Source: Bdellovibrionales bacterium (GTDB lineage Bacteria > Bdellovibrionota > UBA1018 > CAIMNF01). Taken from it: a stretch of 36,698 nt of DNA. Below, piece after piece: positions 16,956 to 25,054 of the stretch (positions within the stretch are counted from its first letter, which is position 1; every line of letters begins with the position of its first letter). A program made the translations under genes and the position numbers. The stretch spans positions 1-36,698 of the forward strand of contig CANHQK010000020.1 in the NCBI GenBank assembly GCA_947462765.1. The letters run 5' to 3'. Below the pieces are notes generated by a model that was not told the origin of the DNA, searched no databases, and was given only the letters and a program-made list of their open reading frames with translations.

Positions 16956-18461
16956 ATGGGCATTCAGCTAAAACAGGGCCTGCGACAACAACAAAACCTG
17001 GTGATGACTCCCCAGTTGCAACAGGCGATCAAGCTCTTGCAACTGAACCATATGGAGCTCGCCGAGCTCATCAACCAGGAGTTGACCGAAAACCCGGTAC
17101 TGGAAGAAGCAGCGGAGAACGAGGCCCCCGAGGACAATCTCGCTACCGCGGCCGGAGACGAGACTTTCGATCCGGAGATCCAACAACAAACAGATGAAGC
17201 CTCCCAGGTCCAGGAGCCTAAGCCCGAAGAACAGTCTCTTGCGGGTAAAGACGAGGTGAACTGGGACGCCTACCTGGAGGATTACAACGAAGGGTCCGGC
17301 AGTGCTCCGTCCATGAAGGAGACCCCCGACGAGACTCCCACCTACGAGAACACCCTGACCAAGACGACCTCTCTCGAGGAGCATCTTCAATGGCAGCTTT
17401 CTATGTTGAACCTGATGGAGAACGAGCAACGCCTCGCTTCCCTGATCATCGCTGGCCTGAACGATGACGGATACTTTGAAGGAGATCTCGCTACAATCGC
17501 GAAGCAGGCTGGAATCGAGTTCGAAGACGCTGAAGAAGTTCTGAAAATGATCCAACTCTTCGATCCGATCGGTATCGGGGCTCGCGACCTCAAGGAGTGC
17601 CTCCTCATCCAGGCCCGCCTCCTGCAACCCCGCGTTCCGGAGGTCGAGACCATCATCGAGAACCACATGGTGGAGCTGGAGAAACACAATATTCCCGCGA
17701 TCGCCAAGGCACTGAATATCCCCATCGAGAAAGCGGTTGAAGCCCAACGGATCATCCACGAGTTCGAGCCCCGTCCGGGCCATGTGTTCACCGAGCCAGA
17801 CACCCAATACATCCAGCCCGACATCTTCATCCAGAAAGTCGGAGAACAGTACGTGATTCATATGAACGATGACGGAATCCCGAGACTCCGGGTTTCCAAT
17901 TATTACAAGTCCATCGTCCAGAAAGAAAACGCTGCAACCGCTGCAGGGAAAGAGACCGGGGGCAAAGCGAAGGAATACGTGCAAGACAAATTGAGGGCGG
18001 CCCTTTGGCTGATCCGCTCGATTCAGAACCGCCAAAAGACCATCTACAAAGTCACTGAGGCGATTCTGGCCCGCCAAAGGGACTTCTTCGAAAAAGGCGC
18101 GCGATTCCTGAAGCCGATGGTATTGAAGGACATCGCAGCCGACGTCGGCATGCACGAGTCAACCATCTCCCGGGTGACTACAAACAAGTACGTGCACACT
18201 CCGGTCGGGACTTTCGAACTGAAGTACTTCTTCAATTCCAGCATCGCTTCCAGCGACGGAGGCGAAGCGGTGGCCAGTTCAGCGGTCAAGGAACGGATCA
18301 AACAGATGATCTCGAAAGAGGACCCGAAGCGTCCCCTCTCCGACCAACAACTGGTGGAACTCCTTGCCAAAGAGAATGTGGATATCGCACGGAGGACCGT
18401 CGCGAAGTACCGCGAGATGCTCCATATCCTTCCCTCATCCAAGCGTAAGCGGGCGTTCTGA
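16956..18461 (+). CDS. rpoN: RNA polymerase sigma-54 factor
   Basis: This 501-aa sigma-54 has the glutamine/leucine-rich activator-interaction region I (LKQGLRQQQNLVMTPQLQQA), an acidic region II (about 50-130), the core-binding region III, a helix-turn-helix (VGMHESTISRVTTNKYV) and the RpoN box ARRTVAKYRE near the C-terminus. It directs transcription at -24/-12 promoters and requires AAA+ activators. No such activator is encoded in the window; the receiver-Fis regulator at 29838 lacks an AAA+ domain. The AT-rich 71-base gap after lptB may hold a separate promoter, but no clear boxes were found. It converges with the dehydrogenase gene 12 bases downstream. Confidence 0.97.
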   Translation: MGIQLKQGLRQQQNLVMTPQLQQAIKLLQLNHMELAELINQELTENPVLEEAAENEAPEDNLATAAGDETFDPEIQQQTDEASQVQEPKPEEQSLAGKDEVNWDAYLEDYNEGSGSAPSMKETPDETPTYENTLTKTTSLEEHLQWQLSMLNLMENEQRLASLIIAGLNDDGYFEGDLATIAKQAGIEFEDAEEVLKMIQLFDPIGIGARDLKECLLIQARLLQPRVPEVETIIENHMVELEKHNIPAIAKALNIPIEKAVEAQRIIHEFEPRPGHVFTEPDTQYIQPDIFIQKVGEQYVIHMNDDGIPRLRVSNYYKSIVQKENAATAAGKETGGKAKEYVQDKLRAALWLIRSIQNRQKTIYKVTEAILARQRDFFEKGARFLKPMVLKDIAADVGMHESTISRVTTNKYVHTPVGTFELKYFFNSSIASSDGGEAVASSAVKERIKQMISKEDPKRPLSDQQLVELLAKENVDIARRTVAKYREMLHILPSSKRKRAF

Positions 18462-18473
18462 TCTCGAGGAAGC

Positions 18474-19643
18474 TCAGGTTTCTTTCATCGACCACTTGAA
18501 CTCGAAGCCACGGGTCTGGATGAGTTCGAAGAACGGCAGTTTCGGCACCCCGAGCTCAGGCGGCAGAACCCCTTTTGCAGTGAGCTGTCCATTCACGATC
18601 ATCTGGCCGACGATGGAGGCCGTGAACCCGGTCGTCCGCTGCATCGAGGTCAATCCGGTTTTTTCGTCGGAGTAGTCACAGATCCAATGTTCGATCGTGA
18701 CTTTTTTCCCGCTCTTGGTGCCCTCCGAAATGGTCTGGATGAAGGAGACGTCTTTTTCCCCGCCCTTTGGCATCAGGAATTTTTCCATCACAGCCTTGGT
18801 CATTGCACGAGGCTGGAACGGTCCGTTCTCGGTCTGCAGGGTTTCGCGAGAAAAGAATCCCACATCGCGCAGGGTCTTCAAAAAGGTCAAATGCCCCGGA
18901 TAACGTACGAATTTGTTCTCGAGGTTCTTGACCCGGCCCTCGTAAGTCCAAGGCAGTGTCGAGAGCATGCCCATACCGTGAGTCGCCTCAACTTTTCCCA
19001 CCACGGGCAGATCGCAGTGTTCGATCTCGGTCATCGGCGCGATTTCGATCATCTTCCCGTCACGCATCTGGGTGGTCATCCCGGTGTACTCGTTGGTGAG
19101 GGTCTCGATGGCAAAAACCAGATGGTAAAACAGAGGGGGCTTCGGATTGAGCGGAATTCCCCCGTCGCGGGTGATGATGGTCTCGGCACTATCGAGCATC
19201 TCCATGGCATGGCCCACCGTGATGTTCGTCATGCCTGGACCCATTCCGCAGTCGGGAATAATGGTGATGCCGGCGGCCTTGGCCTGGTCCGAAAGGGCCA
19301 GCTGTTTCAGCACCATGTCGGTGTCACCGCCCAAATCGACCATGGGGACCTTCGCGCGGATTGCGGCGTGCGTGATGTCGAGCGCGTATTTGTAAGGGGC
19401 GGTGTTCAGGATGAGGTCGCAACCCTGAGCGGCACGCGCGGTCGCTTCGATGTCGCCTGCGTCGAGTTTGAGAGCGGTGAGCTTTTTGGGAGATCCGTGC
19501 TTCTGAAGGAAGACCGTGAGCTTGGTGATCATCTCCGGAAAGGCATCCGCAAGTACAAGCTCCTCGGGCTTTCCGAAAGTAAGAAGATCCAAAGCAGCCC
19601 CGTAGGCCTGCATCCCGCAACCGATTAAAAGAACTTTTTTCAT
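18474..19643 (-). CDS. Saccharopine dehydrogenase-family oxidoreductase, lysine 6-dehydrogenase-like
   Basis: This 389-aa enzyme starts with a Rossmann NAD(P)-binding motif (KKVLLIGCGMQAYGAALDLL). It also has DLGGDTDMVLKQ and IIPDCGMGPGMTNI, typical of the saccharopine dehydrogenase family. Its size and the C-terminal catalytic domain resemble lysine 6-dehydrogenase and related enzymes, which oxidise the lysine epsilon-amine to 2-aminoadipate semialdehyde. If so, it could feed the aldehyde dehydrogenase and CoA-transferase group at the other end of the window; that link is inference. The gene stands alone on its strand. The sequence before its ATG (CGCTCCACC) lacks a recognisable Shine-Dalgarno. 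Confidence 0.8.
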   Translation of the reverse strand: MKKVLLIGCGMQAYGAALDLLTFGKPEELVLADAFPEMITKLTVFLQKHGSPKKLTALKLDAGDIEATARAAQGCDLILNTAPYKYALDITHAAIRAKVPMVDLGGDTDMVLKQLALSDQAKAAGITIIPDCGMGPGMTNITVGHAMEMLDSAETIITRDGGIPLNPKPPLFYHLVFAIETLTNEYTGMTTQMRDGKMIEIAPMTEIEHCDLPVVGKVEATHGMGMLSTLPWTYEGRVKNLENKFVRYPGHLTFLKTLRDVGFFSRETLQTENGPFQPRAMTKAVMEKFLMPKGGEKDVSFIQTISEGTKSGKKVTIEHWICDYSDEKTGLTSMQRTTGFTASIVGQMIVNGQLTAKGVLPPELGVPKLPFFELIQTRGFEFKWSMKET

Positions 19644-19703
19644 GGTGGAGCGAGGCTAACCCGAGAATTCGCCCCCCCGCAACCCCCTCCCAGAGATTCA
19701 CCC

Positions 19704-19730
19704 TTGACTAAATGCTGCGGCGCGCATAAA
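19704..19730 (+). promoter_or_regulatory. Possible sigma-70 promoter before the sugar-utilisation genes
   Basis: TTGACT (5 of 6 matches to the -35 consensus) lies 15 bases before CATAAA (4 of 6 to the -10 consensus). The spacing is short, and the -10 box touches the first possible start codon. It is the only reasonable promoter seen in the 86-base gap between divergent genes. Confidence 0.3.
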
Positions 19731-20131
19731 TGAATCGCATGATCCAAACCCTGACTTTTGTCTGCTTGTCTCTAAGCCCCTTGAATGGAAAAGCCGACCT
19801 AGAAGTGAGTGTTGTGGCCGGACCAGACTGGCGAAGCCTCAGTGTTTACCCTTACCTTGCCGGCACCCAAAAGCCTCTTTCGGATGGAATCGGGGACCCT
19901 CCGGCCAGGACCCGTTACAGTAAGGATGGCTCTCGCCTTTTGATCCGAGGGCGTTCGGGTATTGAGGTCCAGATTCAAATGGGCCGTCGTGCCCGCCTGC
20001 CCCGCGACTCCGCAGCCCTTCCGGGCATGGATGTGAAAGCCCGAGGCGTTTACGAGGGCATGCTGACCATCCGGGGGAACGGAGCCTGGGACGGTCAGGT
20101 CGCCCTCGCCTGCGCTGAAGTCGAGAACTGA
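19730..20131 (+). CDS. Small secreted protein of unknown function
   Basis: This 133-aa protein has an N-terminal signal-peptide-like stretch (MIQTLTFVCLSLSPLNGKA, cleavage plausible after KADL). The mature domain of about 110 residues has a glycine/arginine-rich beta-type composition. No family is recognised. ATG 19730 or the ATG at 19739 could be the start. Neither has a Shine-Dalgarno, and a TTGACT/CATAAA pair at 19704-19730 would put transcription start very near the second ATG, giving a nearly leaderless mRNA. It precedes the sugar-transport operon by 50 bases on the same strand and may be its first gene. The reading frame fills the gap well, but the protein remains hypothetical. Confidence 0.6.
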   Translation: MNRMIQTLTFVCLSLSPLNGKADLEVSVVAGPDWRSLSVYPYLAGTQKPLSDGIGDPPARTRYSKDGSRLLIRGRSGIEVQIQMGRRARLPRDSAALPGMDVKARGVYEGMLTIRGNGAWDGQVALACAEVEN

Positions 20132-20181
20132 GCATTTTTGGATGCCGGAGATCGAGGGATCGGGTATGACCAAGGGCACCC

Positions 20182-21399
20182 ATGAATACGACCCGTCGTC
20201 CTCTGATCTTCGTCACGTCTTTGTTTTTTTTGTTCGGATTCATCACCTGTCTGAATGACATCCTGATTCCACACCTGAAGGCCCTCTTCGAGCTCGATTT
20301 CACCCGGGTGATGCTCGTCCAGGTTTGTTTTTTCTCGGCTTACTTTTTCATGTCGATTCCTTCAGGACGAATCACCCACGCACGGGGTTACCGCTTTGGA
20401 ATCGTGGCGGGACTCTCGACTGCCGCACTCGGGACGCTTGGGTTCATTCCAGCCGCCCAATGGGGATCGTTTCCGGTCTTTCTCGGATCTCTTTTCGTCC
20501 TCGCCTCGGGGATCACGCTCCTCCAGGTCGCAGTGAATCCCTATGTCACCCTGCTCGGACCTCCAGAAGGGGCGGCATTCCGGCTGAACCTGGTCCAGGC
20601 CTTCAACTCGCTCGGTACCACGCTCGCTCCATTGGCCGGCAGCCTGCTCATCCTTGAAAACTCGGACAAGATCCGCGCGATTCAAGGTCCCTACTTGTTC
20701 CTCACCCTTTCATTGGTCACGGTTGCCTTGGTTTTCTCTCGCATCCCGCTCCCTTCGATGAGCGAATATTCCAATCAGGAAATTCCAGAGGATGAGGGTT
20801 CGTTCACTGATTCACTCGCTCGTTATGGAAAGACGATAAAAGATCACCCGCGCCTGGTCCTCGGCATGCTCGCCATATTTTTCTATGTCGGTGCAGAAGT
20901 TTCGATCGGAAGCTTTTTGGTCTCTTGGCTGGGAGACGCCTCGGTGGCCGGCATGAGTCCTGAGCAGGCGGGACGCTATGTGGCGTTCTATTGGGGCGGC
21001 GCCATGGTCGGACGATTCTTAGGGAGTGTTCTCACCGCACAGATGAAACCCGAAAAAGTCCTAATGGGCTCCGTTTTGTTCTGTCTGATTTTCATTTTGA
21101 CAGGCGTCACCTCGGGGAGCCCGGCCATTGCCACCTGGGCCATCATTCTGATCGGGCTCTTCAATTCGATCCAATTCCCGACGATTTTCTCTTTGAGTGT
21201 GAGCGGGCTCGGTAAGGCCACGCCTTACGCATCGGGGCTCCTGTGTACCTGCATCGTAGGTGGTGCCTTGATTCCGCTCTTGCAAGGCGTGCTTGCCGAT
21301 CATGTGTCACTCCGCTGGTCGTATGCCGTGCCTTTCCTGAGCTACTTTTATATCCTGCTCACCTCACGCAGACTGGGGAGCGAAGGAGGCCAGACATGA
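20182..21399 (+). CDS. Sugar:H+ symporter of the FHS/FucP family (MFS)
   Basis: This is a 405-aa, twelve-segment major-facilitator transporter. FGFITCLNDILIPHLKALFELDFTRVMLVQ and the SGITLLQVAVNPYVTLLG helix are hallmarks of the fucose/glucose/N-acetylglucosamine (FucP, GluP, NagP) permease family. It would import a free monosaccharide across the inner membrane with protons. ATG 20182 has AAGGG five bases upstream. Its stop overlaps the next start (ATGA), so it is coupled to the BadF-type sugar kinase, a natural partner that would phosphorylate the imported sugar. With the mannanase-like enzyme downstream, mannose or glucose are candidate substrates; N-acetylglucosamine is another. Confidence 0.9.
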   Translation: MNTTRRPLIFVTSLFFLFGFITCLNDILIPHLKALFELDFTRVMLVQVCFFSAYFFMSIPSGRITHARGYRFGIVAGLSTAALGTLGFIPAAQWGSFPVFLGSLFVLASGITLLQVAVNPYVTLLGPPEGAAFRLNLVQAFNSLGTTLAPLAGSLLILENSDKIRAIQGPYLFLTLSLVTVALVFSRIPLPSMSEYSNQEIPEDEGSFTDSLARYGKTIKDHPRLVLGMLAIFFYVGAEVSIGSFLVSWLGDASVAGMSPEQAGRYVAFYWGGAMVGRFLGSVLTAQMKPEKVLMGSVLFCLIFILTGVTSGSPAIATWAIILIGLFNSIQFPTIFSLSVSGLGKATPYASGLLCTCIVGGALIPLLQGVLADHVSLRWSYAVPFLSYFYILLTSRRLGSEGGQT

Positions 21400-22250
21400 T
21401 CCTGATTGCAGACAGCGGATCGACCAAAGCAGATTGGGCCCTCATCAAAAAAGACGGAACGGTGACTCACGCCCACACCATGGGACTCAATCCTTACTTT
21501 CACGGTCCCGACAAAGTGGCGGCTGTGCTCAGCGCGCCGGAGTTCACCCGAACGGTGCCGGTAGAGGAAGTGGAAGCATTGTATTTTTACGGAGCGGGAT
21601 GCCCGGATGACCATTTCTGCTCGATCATGCGGGCAGGACTCGAGCGAGTGTTCACCCGCGCCAAGATCGAGGTCGAACACGATTTGCTCGGCGCCGCTCG
21701 CGCGACTTGTGGCAGGAAACCCGGGATTTCAGGCATTCTTGGAACGGGTTCTAACTCCTGCCGTTACGACGGCAACCGAGTGATCGATAACGTCCCGGCC
21801 CTGGGTCATGTGCTGGGGGATGACGGTGGCGGTGTTCATTTGGGACGCTTGATTCTTCGCGCTTGGTATTACCGTGAACTCCCTCCAGAACTGGAACAGG
21901 ACTTCAACGCCACCTGGCCGGAAGGCAAAGACGCGGTCATGCACCGGATTTACGGGGGCGAAGGGCAGAATGTTCACATTGCGAAGTTCGCCGGATTCCT
22001 GGTGAAGCACCGGGAACACTCTTTTGCACGCAGTTTGATCGACTCGGCCTTTCGCGAATTCGCCGTCCGCCAACTCAAGAAATACCAAGGCTGGCAGGAA
22101 ACCGAAGTGAATCTCGTAGGTTCGATCGCGGATCTGCTCTCGAACGAATTGCGTGAAGTCTTCACCTCGGAGGGACTCCGTACGGGGCGCATCATCAGGA
22201 AGCCGATCGACAGCCTCGTCGAGTTTCACAGGGGGGAAACCCGGGCATGA
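21396..22250 (+). CDS. BadF/BadG-type ATPase, probable sugar (N-acetylglucosamine-like) kinase
   Basis: This 284-aa protein belongs to the ASKHA kinase superfamily. MILIADSGSTKADW (phosphate-1 loop), ILGTGSNS (phosphate-2 loop) and LGDDGGGVHLGR (adenosine region) match the BadF/BadG/BcrA/BcrD family proteins often annotated as N-acetylglucosamine kinase. ATG 21396 has GGAGG upstream and overlaps the transporter stop by 4 bases. A longer frame from 21243 lies within the transporter gene and is rejected. It probably phosphorylates the sugar imported by the FHS permease. The next gene starts inside its stop codon (ATGA). Confidence 0.88.
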   Translation: MILIADSGSTKADWALIKKDGTVTHAHTMGLNPYFHGPDKVAAVLSAPEFTRTVPVEEVEALYFYGAGCPDDHFCSIMRAGLERVFTRAKIEVEHDLLGAARATCGRKPGISGILGTGSNSCRYDGNRVIDNVPALGHVLGDDGGGVHLGRLILRAWYYRELPPELEQDFNATWPEGKDAVMHRIYGGEGQNVHIAKFAGFLVKHREHSFARSLIDSAFREFAVRQLKKYQGWQETEVNLVGSIADLLSNELREVFTSEGLRTGRIIRKPIDSLVEFHRGETRA

Positions 22251-23542
22251 ACACGCGCTCATGGATCTGCCTCATGGTGGCACTGTTCTCCAGTCACCCC
22301 GCATTCGCGGGGCCTTCGTCGATCGTTAAAATCCAAAACGGGCTCTTCGAGCGGAACGGGAAGCCCTATGTGTTCGTGGGCGCAAACTTCTGGCAAGGGA
22401 TGAATCTGGGCTCAAAAGGTACGGGGGGAGACCGACCACGTCTGATCCGTGAGTTGGACCGCCTCCAAAATGCAGGGATCAAGAACCTCCGGATTGTCGC
22501 ATTGACGGAAGGTCCGGACACTTCCCCTTACCGGGTCACCCCTTCGAATCAGCCCTCTCCGGGGCAGTTCGATGAATCCTTGCTCGAGGGACTCGACTTT
22601 TTGCTGGTCGAGATGGGCAAGCGCGATCTCACGGCAGTCGTGTGCCTTGGGAACTTCTGGCCCTGGTCCGGAGGCTTTGCCCAGTATGTTTCATGGGCAG
22701 AAGGCAGTTCGATTCCTTACCCGCCACCCCATCCGGGAGGCAGCTGGTCCGGGTTTCAGGAATACTCCTCTCGGTTTTACACCCTTCCAAAAGCCCGCGC
22801 ACTCCATGCTGAAGCGGTGAAGCGGATTGTCAGCCGGGTGAACACCGTCAGCCGGATCCCCTACTCAAAAGACCCGACCATTCTTTCGTGGCAGCTTGCG
22901 AACGAACCCCGGGGTGGCAGGTATAGAACAGCATTCCTGGACTGGATGGGTTCGACAGCGGGACTGATCAAACAACTCGACCCGCTTCATTTGGTCACCA
23001 CCGGCAGCGAAGGTGACACCCTCAATCCGGTCGATGCCGGTAATGATTTTGTACAGGATCACTCCGTGAAGGGCATCGACTACGCCACCTTGCACGTATG
23101 GGTCGAAAACTGGGGGGTCTACGATCCTAAGCAACCTGTCACCCTCACAAAATCCATGGCATTGATGAGCCAAATGATCCAGTCGCACACCGAGCGTGCA
23201 GCCAGGATGAAAAAGCCCCTGGTCCTGGAGGAGTTTGGCCTCGCCCGCGATCAACGCTCGATGGATCCTCGCTCCCCGACTCTCAGTCGGGATCGCTACT
23301 TTGCGCACACTTTTGCAGAAGTCACGCGCATCCGCCATCTTACCGGTTACCTCACAGGAGTGGCCTTCTGGGCTTGGTCCGGAGAATCCCGCCCCACGGT
23401 TCCGGGAGGACTCTGGAAGCACGGACAACCTCTCCTCGGGGATCCTCCGCATGAGGAGCAGGGTTGGTACGGAGTTTACGATACGGATCAGAGCACGCTC
23501 TCGGTTATAAAAAAGGCCACTCATGAAACGCGCCTTAAATAA
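22247..23542 (+). CDS. Secreted glycoside hydrolase family 5, mannanase-like
   Basis: This 431-aa protein has a signal peptide (CLMVALFSSHPAFA, cleavage before GPSS) and a GH5 (beta/alpha)8 barrel. Glu220 in QLANEPRG is the acid/base, and Glu329 in LVLEEFGL is the probable nucleophile. The WQGMNLG and YATLHVWVENWG segments resemble GH5_7 mannan endo-1,4-beta-mannosidases. It would cut polysaccharide outside the cytoplasm, the sugars then being handled by the transporter and kinase encoded just upstream. It is translationally coupled to both neighbours: a 4-base overlap at the start and a 20-base overlap at the end. Cellulase activity is possible; mannanase is the better guess. Confidence 0.87.
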   Translation: MNTRSWICLMVALFSSHPAFAGPSSIVKIQNGLFERNGKPYVFVGANFWQGMNLGSKGTGGDRPRLIRELDRLQNAGIKNLRIVALTEGPDTSPYRVTPSNQPSPGQFDESLLEGLDFLLVEMGKRDLTAVVCLGNFWPWSGGFAQYVSWAEGSSIPYPPPHPGGSWSGFQEYSSRFYTLPKARALHAEAVKRIVSRVNTVSRIPYSKDPTILSWQLANEPRGGRYRTAFLDWMGSTAGLIKQLDPLHLVTTGSEGDTLNPVDAGNDFVQDHSVKGIDYATLHVWVENWGVYDPKQPVTLTKSMALMSQMIQSHTERAARMKKPLVLEEFGLARDQRSMDPRSPTLSRDRYFAHTFAEVTRIRHLTGYLTGVAFWAWSGESRPTVPGGLWKHGQPLLGDPPHEEQGWYGVYDTDQSTLSVIKKATHETRLK

Positions 23543-24647
23543 GGCTTCATCTGTTCTACTGCTGCTTTTCGCCTCATCGGCCATCGCGGGCCCGGATCCG
23601 GTGACCTACCTCAACGGGGTTCTGAACCGGGAAAGCGAATGTGAATCCTCGTATTTCACTTTTGCGGACATGGAGGCGGTTTCAGAAAAAGTGAAACTGC
23701 CCGCAGGAAAGTCATTGGGGAAGTTCTGCGAAAAGAAAGAAAACCAGGTAGTCTGCAAGGTCGAGCGGCCAAACCGTCAGGAAGACGGAGGTTGGATCTG
23801 CCCATCAGTGGCGGTGGATTTGACCCCAACCCTTCCCCTCTCCGCCGGGGCAAAAAAAGCACTTCTCGATCAATCTATCTTGGACTCCAAAGAGAAGTTC
23901 AAGCTCGGGATCCCTAAAGCGGTCCTCGATTCCTTCGAGAAGAGCTTTCCCAAGTGGGTTCCTCCGTTGATGCGCGAGGGTGATTTTCCGGACTACGATC
24001 CACGCTATCGGATGACCGAAGCATCTGTGCTCCGTGCACCCGTTTCGTACACGTCTCAGGGAAAAACAAAAAATGAATGGGTTTGGGTGCTTTCCTTCTT
24101 TACTGATCCCGCAGCGGCTGAGGCTCAGAAATTTTCATGGGCCGTGTTCTCACAGGCTAGTGGAAAAATGCTTCATTCTGCCCTATCGAAGTGTAACGAA
24201 ACCGGATGGCCTTATTTACGCCAGAATGCGATCGGTTTTACTCCGACTTCAAGCGTGAAAACCGTGTTGAAGTGCTGGAACCTCGGACCGAGCGATGCCG
24301 CCAGTCAAATCGAATGGATCCTGAACGAATCCTTGGAAGGATCAAAGGTTCCAACTACTCAAAAAACCCCGGTGATCGATTCTCCTCACTGGGTGCTTTC
24401 GATTGAATTCGAGGAAAAAAAGAAAGACTCCGTCCTTGCGATCATTGATGGTCCCGCCAATCTCAGGGCCAAACCCGGTAGCTCGGAAAATCAGACAGGC
24501 GAATGTCAAAACGACTCCTTTGCCGTCATCGACCTTAATCGTAGCGAGACTGGAAAAATCGACACCAAGAACTGGTCCTACGTTTTCTGTGATGGGAAAG
24601 AAGGCTGGACCCACCGGAAGAACCTGAAGCCATTTCCATCCCGGTAA
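23523..24647 (+). CDS. Secreted protein with C-terminal SH3-like domain
   Basis: This 374-aa protein has a clear signal peptide (ALNKASSVLLLLFASSAIA, cleavage before GPDP). The central 250 residues are of unknown family and contain several cysteine pairs, consistent with disulfides in the periplasm. The last 70 residues (SVLAIIDGPANLRAKPGSSE to GWTHRKNLKPF) have the NLRAKPG and G-W-hydrophobic pattern of bacterial SH3 domains, which often bind cell-wall material. It overlaps the GH5 gene by 20 bases and is the last gene of the sugar operon. A role in polysaccharide or wall binding is inference from that context. No terminator was seen after it. Confidence 0.75.
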   Translation: MKRALNKASSVLLLLFASSAIAGPDPVTYLNGVLNRESECESSYFTFADMEAVSEKVKLPAGKSLGKFCEKKENQVVCKVERPNRQEDGGWICPSVAVDLTPTLPLSAGAKKALLDQSILDSKEKFKLGIPKAVLDSFEKSFPKWVPPLMREGDFPDYDPRYRMTEASVLRAPVSYTSQGKTKNEWVWVLSFFTDPAAAEAQKFSWAVFSQASGKMLHSALSKCNETGWPYLRQNAIGFTPTSSVKTVLKCWNLGPSDAASQIEWILNESLEGSKVPTTQKTPVIDSPHWVLSIEFEEKKKDSVLAIIDGPANLRAKPGSSENQTGECQNDSFAVIDLNRSETGKIDTKNWSYVFCDGKEGWTHRKNLKPFPSR

Positions 24648-24686
24648 AACTCCATTTGGCCAGATTCGTTCAAGTACCGCGGCTTC

Positions 24687-24719
24687 TTCGCGCGCGGCTC
24701 CTTCATCTCCACGCAACTC
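24687..24719. repeat. Direct repeat copy 1
   Basis: The sequence begins TTCGCGCGCGGCT and contains TCATCTCCAC. It recurs in the same orientation at 24993-25024 with only a few differences. The two copies flank the palindromic element and the split tRNA fragment, which is what a segmental duplication or an inserted unit would leave. Confidence 0.7.
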
Positions 24720-24724
24720 AACCC

Positions 24725-24865
24725 TACTTACTTTGGACTCCCCAATATATTCGATGTGAGTCTGATTGAATCATTGGGGCAATGAGCTCAATGCCCCCTG
24801 CGAAATTGCCCCGATGATTCAATCAAACTCCGAAACATTCAATTACCGGGAGTCCAAAGTAAGTA
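24725..24865. repeat. 141-base palindromic, MITE-like element
   Basis: The outer arms are perfect 18-base inverted repeats (TACTTACTTTGGACTCCC at 24725-24742 and its complement at 24848-24865). Nested inside are 25-base arms with two mismatches (24758-24782 and 24806-24830, containing GATTGAATCATTGGGGCAA). The core also holds TGAGCTCA and an alternative GGGGCA/TGCCCC stem (24776-24781 with 24792-24797). The element starts and ends with TA, as a Tc1/mariner-IS630-type miniature element in a TA target would. It abuts the CCA end of the tRNA fragment. It has no coding capacity. Confidence 0.7.
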
Positions 24866-24978
24866 TGGTCGAGCTGGCGGGACTCACTCGGCCCCTCCTG
24901 GGCCTCGCCCGAAGGGCAACACTCGCTACCGCTCGTGTTGTGCAATCGCACCCTCCTGGCGCGATTGTCGAACCCACG
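24865..24978 (-). repeat. tRNA-Pro 3' fragment interrupted by a hairpin array
   Basis: Bases 24865-24885 are identical to 21 bases spanning the 3' end of tRNA-Pro(CGG), including CCA, the acceptor strand and half the T-stem. Bases 24968-24978 (TCGAACCCACG on plus) match the next 11 bases of the same tRNA. Between them sit about 82 bases with four perfect hairpins: GGCCC/GGGCC (24890-24904), GCCC/GGGC (24907-24917), CAACAC/GTGTTG (24917-24940) and CAATCGC/GCGATTG (24943-24967). The first and last carry AGGAG in the loop on the minus strand. No 5' half of a tRNA is present. Confidence 0.65.
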
Positions 24979-24992
24979 TGAGCTCACTTCCG

Positions 24993-25024
24993 TTCGCGCG
25001 CGGCTTCTTCATCTCCACCCACTC
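24993..25024. repeat. Direct repeat copy 2
   Basis: This is a near-identical copy of 24687-24719 (TTCGCGCGCGGCTTCTTCAT, then CTCCACCCACTC). It lies just beyond the split tRNA-Pro fragment. Confidence 0.7.
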
Positions 25025-25054
25025 GCCTATCTTTCCACTGTATTGTGTTCGTGG

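Noticed and set aside
16968-18155. 395-aa frame antisense to rpoN
   Set aside because: It lies wholly opposite a complete sigma-54 gene, is rich in Leu, Val, His and Gly from codon mirroring, and shows no domain.
21243-21395. Extended N-terminus of the BadF-type kinase
   Set aside because: It lies inside the transporter gene. ATG 21396 has a strong ribosome-binding site and begins the conserved phosphate loop.
24766-24981. Possible 71-aa protein containing MVELAGL
   Set aside because: It reads backwards through the tRNA-Pro fragment and hairpins; this peptide is the classic false product of antisense tRNA sequence.
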